A stretch of 5,926 nucleotides of DNA from Polyangiaceae bacterium (GTDB lineage: Bacteria; Myxococcota; Polyangia; Polyangiales; Polyangiaceae), in contig JAICTU010000536.1 in assembly GCA_025936205.1 (NCBI GenBank), positions 1-5,926 of the forward strand, read 5' to 3'. Made by a program: the position numbers and the translations under genes. The notes under the pieces are model-generated. The model was given only the letters and a program-made list of their open reading frames with translations, had not been told where the DNA came from and did not search any database. Within the stretch, counting starts at the first letter, position 1; each line of letters opens with the position of its first letter. Shown here piece after piece: positions 5,005-5,926 of the stretch.

Positions 5005-5105
5005 CCCCCAGATATAGCGGTGATCGGCGCGAGACGGGTGGCTGGTTCCGCGCCGAGCTGATACCTTGTTTCGGCTGCGGTAGCGGCGCGAAACGAGGAG
5101 CTTTC
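5005..5105. promoter_or_regulatory. Divergent promoter region between the SirB1 and symporter genes
   Basis: The 101 bp between the two divergent starts must carry both promoters. On the minus strand, TATATC (5016..5011) looks like a -10 box but ends only six bases before the GTG start of the SirB1 gene, and no good -35 accompanies it. For the plus strand, TTGTTT at 5066-5071 could be a -35, but no matching -10 is visible. Confidence 0.25.
5095..5100 (+). promoter_or_regulatory. Ribosome binding site of the symporter gene
   Basis: GAGGAG lies five bases before the ATG at 5106. It fixes the start and includes the proline-rich N-terminal extension in the protein. Confidence 0.75.
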
Positions 5106-5926
5106 ATGGCAGATTCTTTCACCGTCGTCACAAGCCCCACCGCCGCCGAGGAGCCTGCCGAACAGGCTGCCGTCGCGCAGCCACCCCCCCCGTCGGACGC
5201 CCTGCCGCTCCGCACCAAGCTCGCCTTCGCGATGGGCGGCAGCACCGACATCTTCGGGCACTGGCTCTACAACAACCTCGTCGATCCCGTTTACAACGTC
5301 TTCCTGGGGCTTTCGCCGACCCAGGTGAGCACGACGCGTGCCGTCACCCTGGCCGTCGACGCCTGCAGCGGCCTGTTCTTTGGCTGGCTCTCCGACAATA
5401 CCCGCAGCCGCTGGGGGCGGCGCCGCCCCTACGTGTTGATCGGCTCGATTGTTGCCGGCGTCGGGTTGCCCGTCCTGTTCATGGCGCGGCCCGGCTGGAG
5501 CAATTCGCAGATCTACCTGTTCATGCTGGTCTCTGCGGTCCTCTACGCGCCGCTGATTGCGTCTTACAACACGCCCTATCAGAGCCTCGGGGCGGAGCTC
5601 ACGCCCGACTACAACGAGCGCACCAGCGTCCAGTCGTACAAGGGAGTGATCCAGAAGACGGCCGGCGCCTTGATCGGCTGGGGTCTGTGGTTCGCCAACC
5701 GCGAGATGTTCAACGACCCGGTCACGGGCAAGCCCGACGTGGCGCGCGGAGCGGTGTGGGCCGCGGCCATCGCCGGCGCCTGGATGATCCTGTCCGGCAT
5801 CGTCAACTTCCTGTTCGTCAAGGAGCGCTACTACGGCAAGGCGGCCACGCAGCAGCGCACGGGCTTTGTGCGCATGTTCAAGGACGCCTTCAGCTGCAAG
5901 CCCTACCTGGTGCTGCTGGGCGTGGC
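5106..5926 (+). CDS. GPH-family (MelB-like) MFS sugar:cation symporter, 3' end missing
   Basis: The first 273 codons of a major facilitator protein are present; the frame is still open at the right edge. Family members are usually about 450-500 residues. A polar, proline-rich N-terminal extension (1-35, with a run of four prolines) precedes the first helix. Hallmarks of the glycoside-pentoside-hexuronide:cation group (MFS_2, PF13347) are 'GWLSDNTRSRWGRRRPYVLIG' split over residues 93-113, 'YNTPYQSLGAELTPDYNERT' (154-173) and 'GLSPTQVS' (68-75). At least six hydrophobic segments are visible. It would import a sugar or glycoside with a cation across the inner membrane. Aligned by eye with E. 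coli MelB, Asp48 and Asp85 match MelB Asp19 and Asp55, while Gly89 and Asn155 replace MelB Asp59 and Asp124. The substrate cannot be told. No sugar-metabolism gene is seen beside it in the window. Confidence 0.87.
   Translation, partial: MADSFTVVTSPTAAEEPAEQAAVAQPPPPSDALPLRTKLAFAMGGSTDIFGHWLYNNLVDPVYNVFLGLSPTQVSTTRAVTLAVDACSGLFFGWLSDNTRSRWGRRRPYVLIGSIVAGVGLPVLFMARPGWSNSQIYLFMLVSAVLYAPLIASYNTPYQSLGAELTPDYNERTSVQSYKGVIQKTAGALIGWGLWFANREMFNDPVTGKPDVARGAVWAAAIAGAWMILSGIVNFLFVKERYYGKAATQQRTGFVRMFKDAFSCKPYLVLLGV

Noticed and set aside
1..5926. CRISPR array, insertion sequence or prophage remnant
   Set aside because: No regularly spaced repeats with unique spacers, no transposase or integrase frame, and no target-site duplications were seen.

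Overview
The window is GC-rich, tightly packed bacterial chromosome carrying ordinary housekeeping and envelope genes. The genes for a polyprenyl-phosphate sugar system, a probable outer-membrane barrel protein with a signal peptide, and a SirB1/transglutaminase-like-TPR protein point to a Gram-negative organism. Their style, including GTG starts and a barrel-type protein opening with an 'LPKGVLRIDGG'-like stretch, fits Myxococcota or related Deltaproteobacteria best. This taxonomic call is an impression from protein style and I could not test it. I see no transposase, integrase, phage gene, CRISPR array or convincing RNA gene.

Layout. Positions 1-2326 hold a three-gene operon on the minus strand, read from right to left. 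It encodes a DPM1/ArnC-like family 2 glycosyltransferase, a 103-residue LAB_N three-helix membrane protein, and a large GT-C-type (GT39/ArnT-like) membrane glycosyltransferase that runs off the left edge. The genes are separated by 1 bp and then overlap by 4 bp, so they are almost certainly co-translated. Positions 2327-2926 are about 600 bp with no credible gene. This stretch contains hairpins, a repeated CTCGCGCTG element, a tRNA T-arm-like stem-loop, and a candidate terminator for the next gene. Positions 2927-3709 (minus) encode a secreted, probably beta-barrel protein. Positions 3882-4178 (plus) encode a small three-helix membrane protein that ends 4 bp from the convergent SirB1-family gene at 4183-5004 (minus). 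From 5106 to the right edge (plus) lies a GPH/MelB-like sugar:cation symporter, cut by the window end.

How the genes work together. Only the first three form a clear functional unit. The soluble glycosyltransferase would charge a polyprenyl phosphate with a sugar at the cytoplasmic face. The LAB_N protein probably anchors or moves the lipid-linked sugar, and the GT-C enzyme would transfer the sugar to an envelope acceptor on the periplasmic side. The other genes are single units facing different directions and show no obvious shared pathway.

The most interesting points are the compact GT2/LAB_N/GT-C cassette, in which the glycosyltransferase lacks its usual C-terminal membrane anchor; the structured 600 bp gap with two hairpins sharing an identical core but different flanks; and the symporter's loss of one MelB cation-site aspartate. 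None of these amounts to a clearly new system on this evidence.
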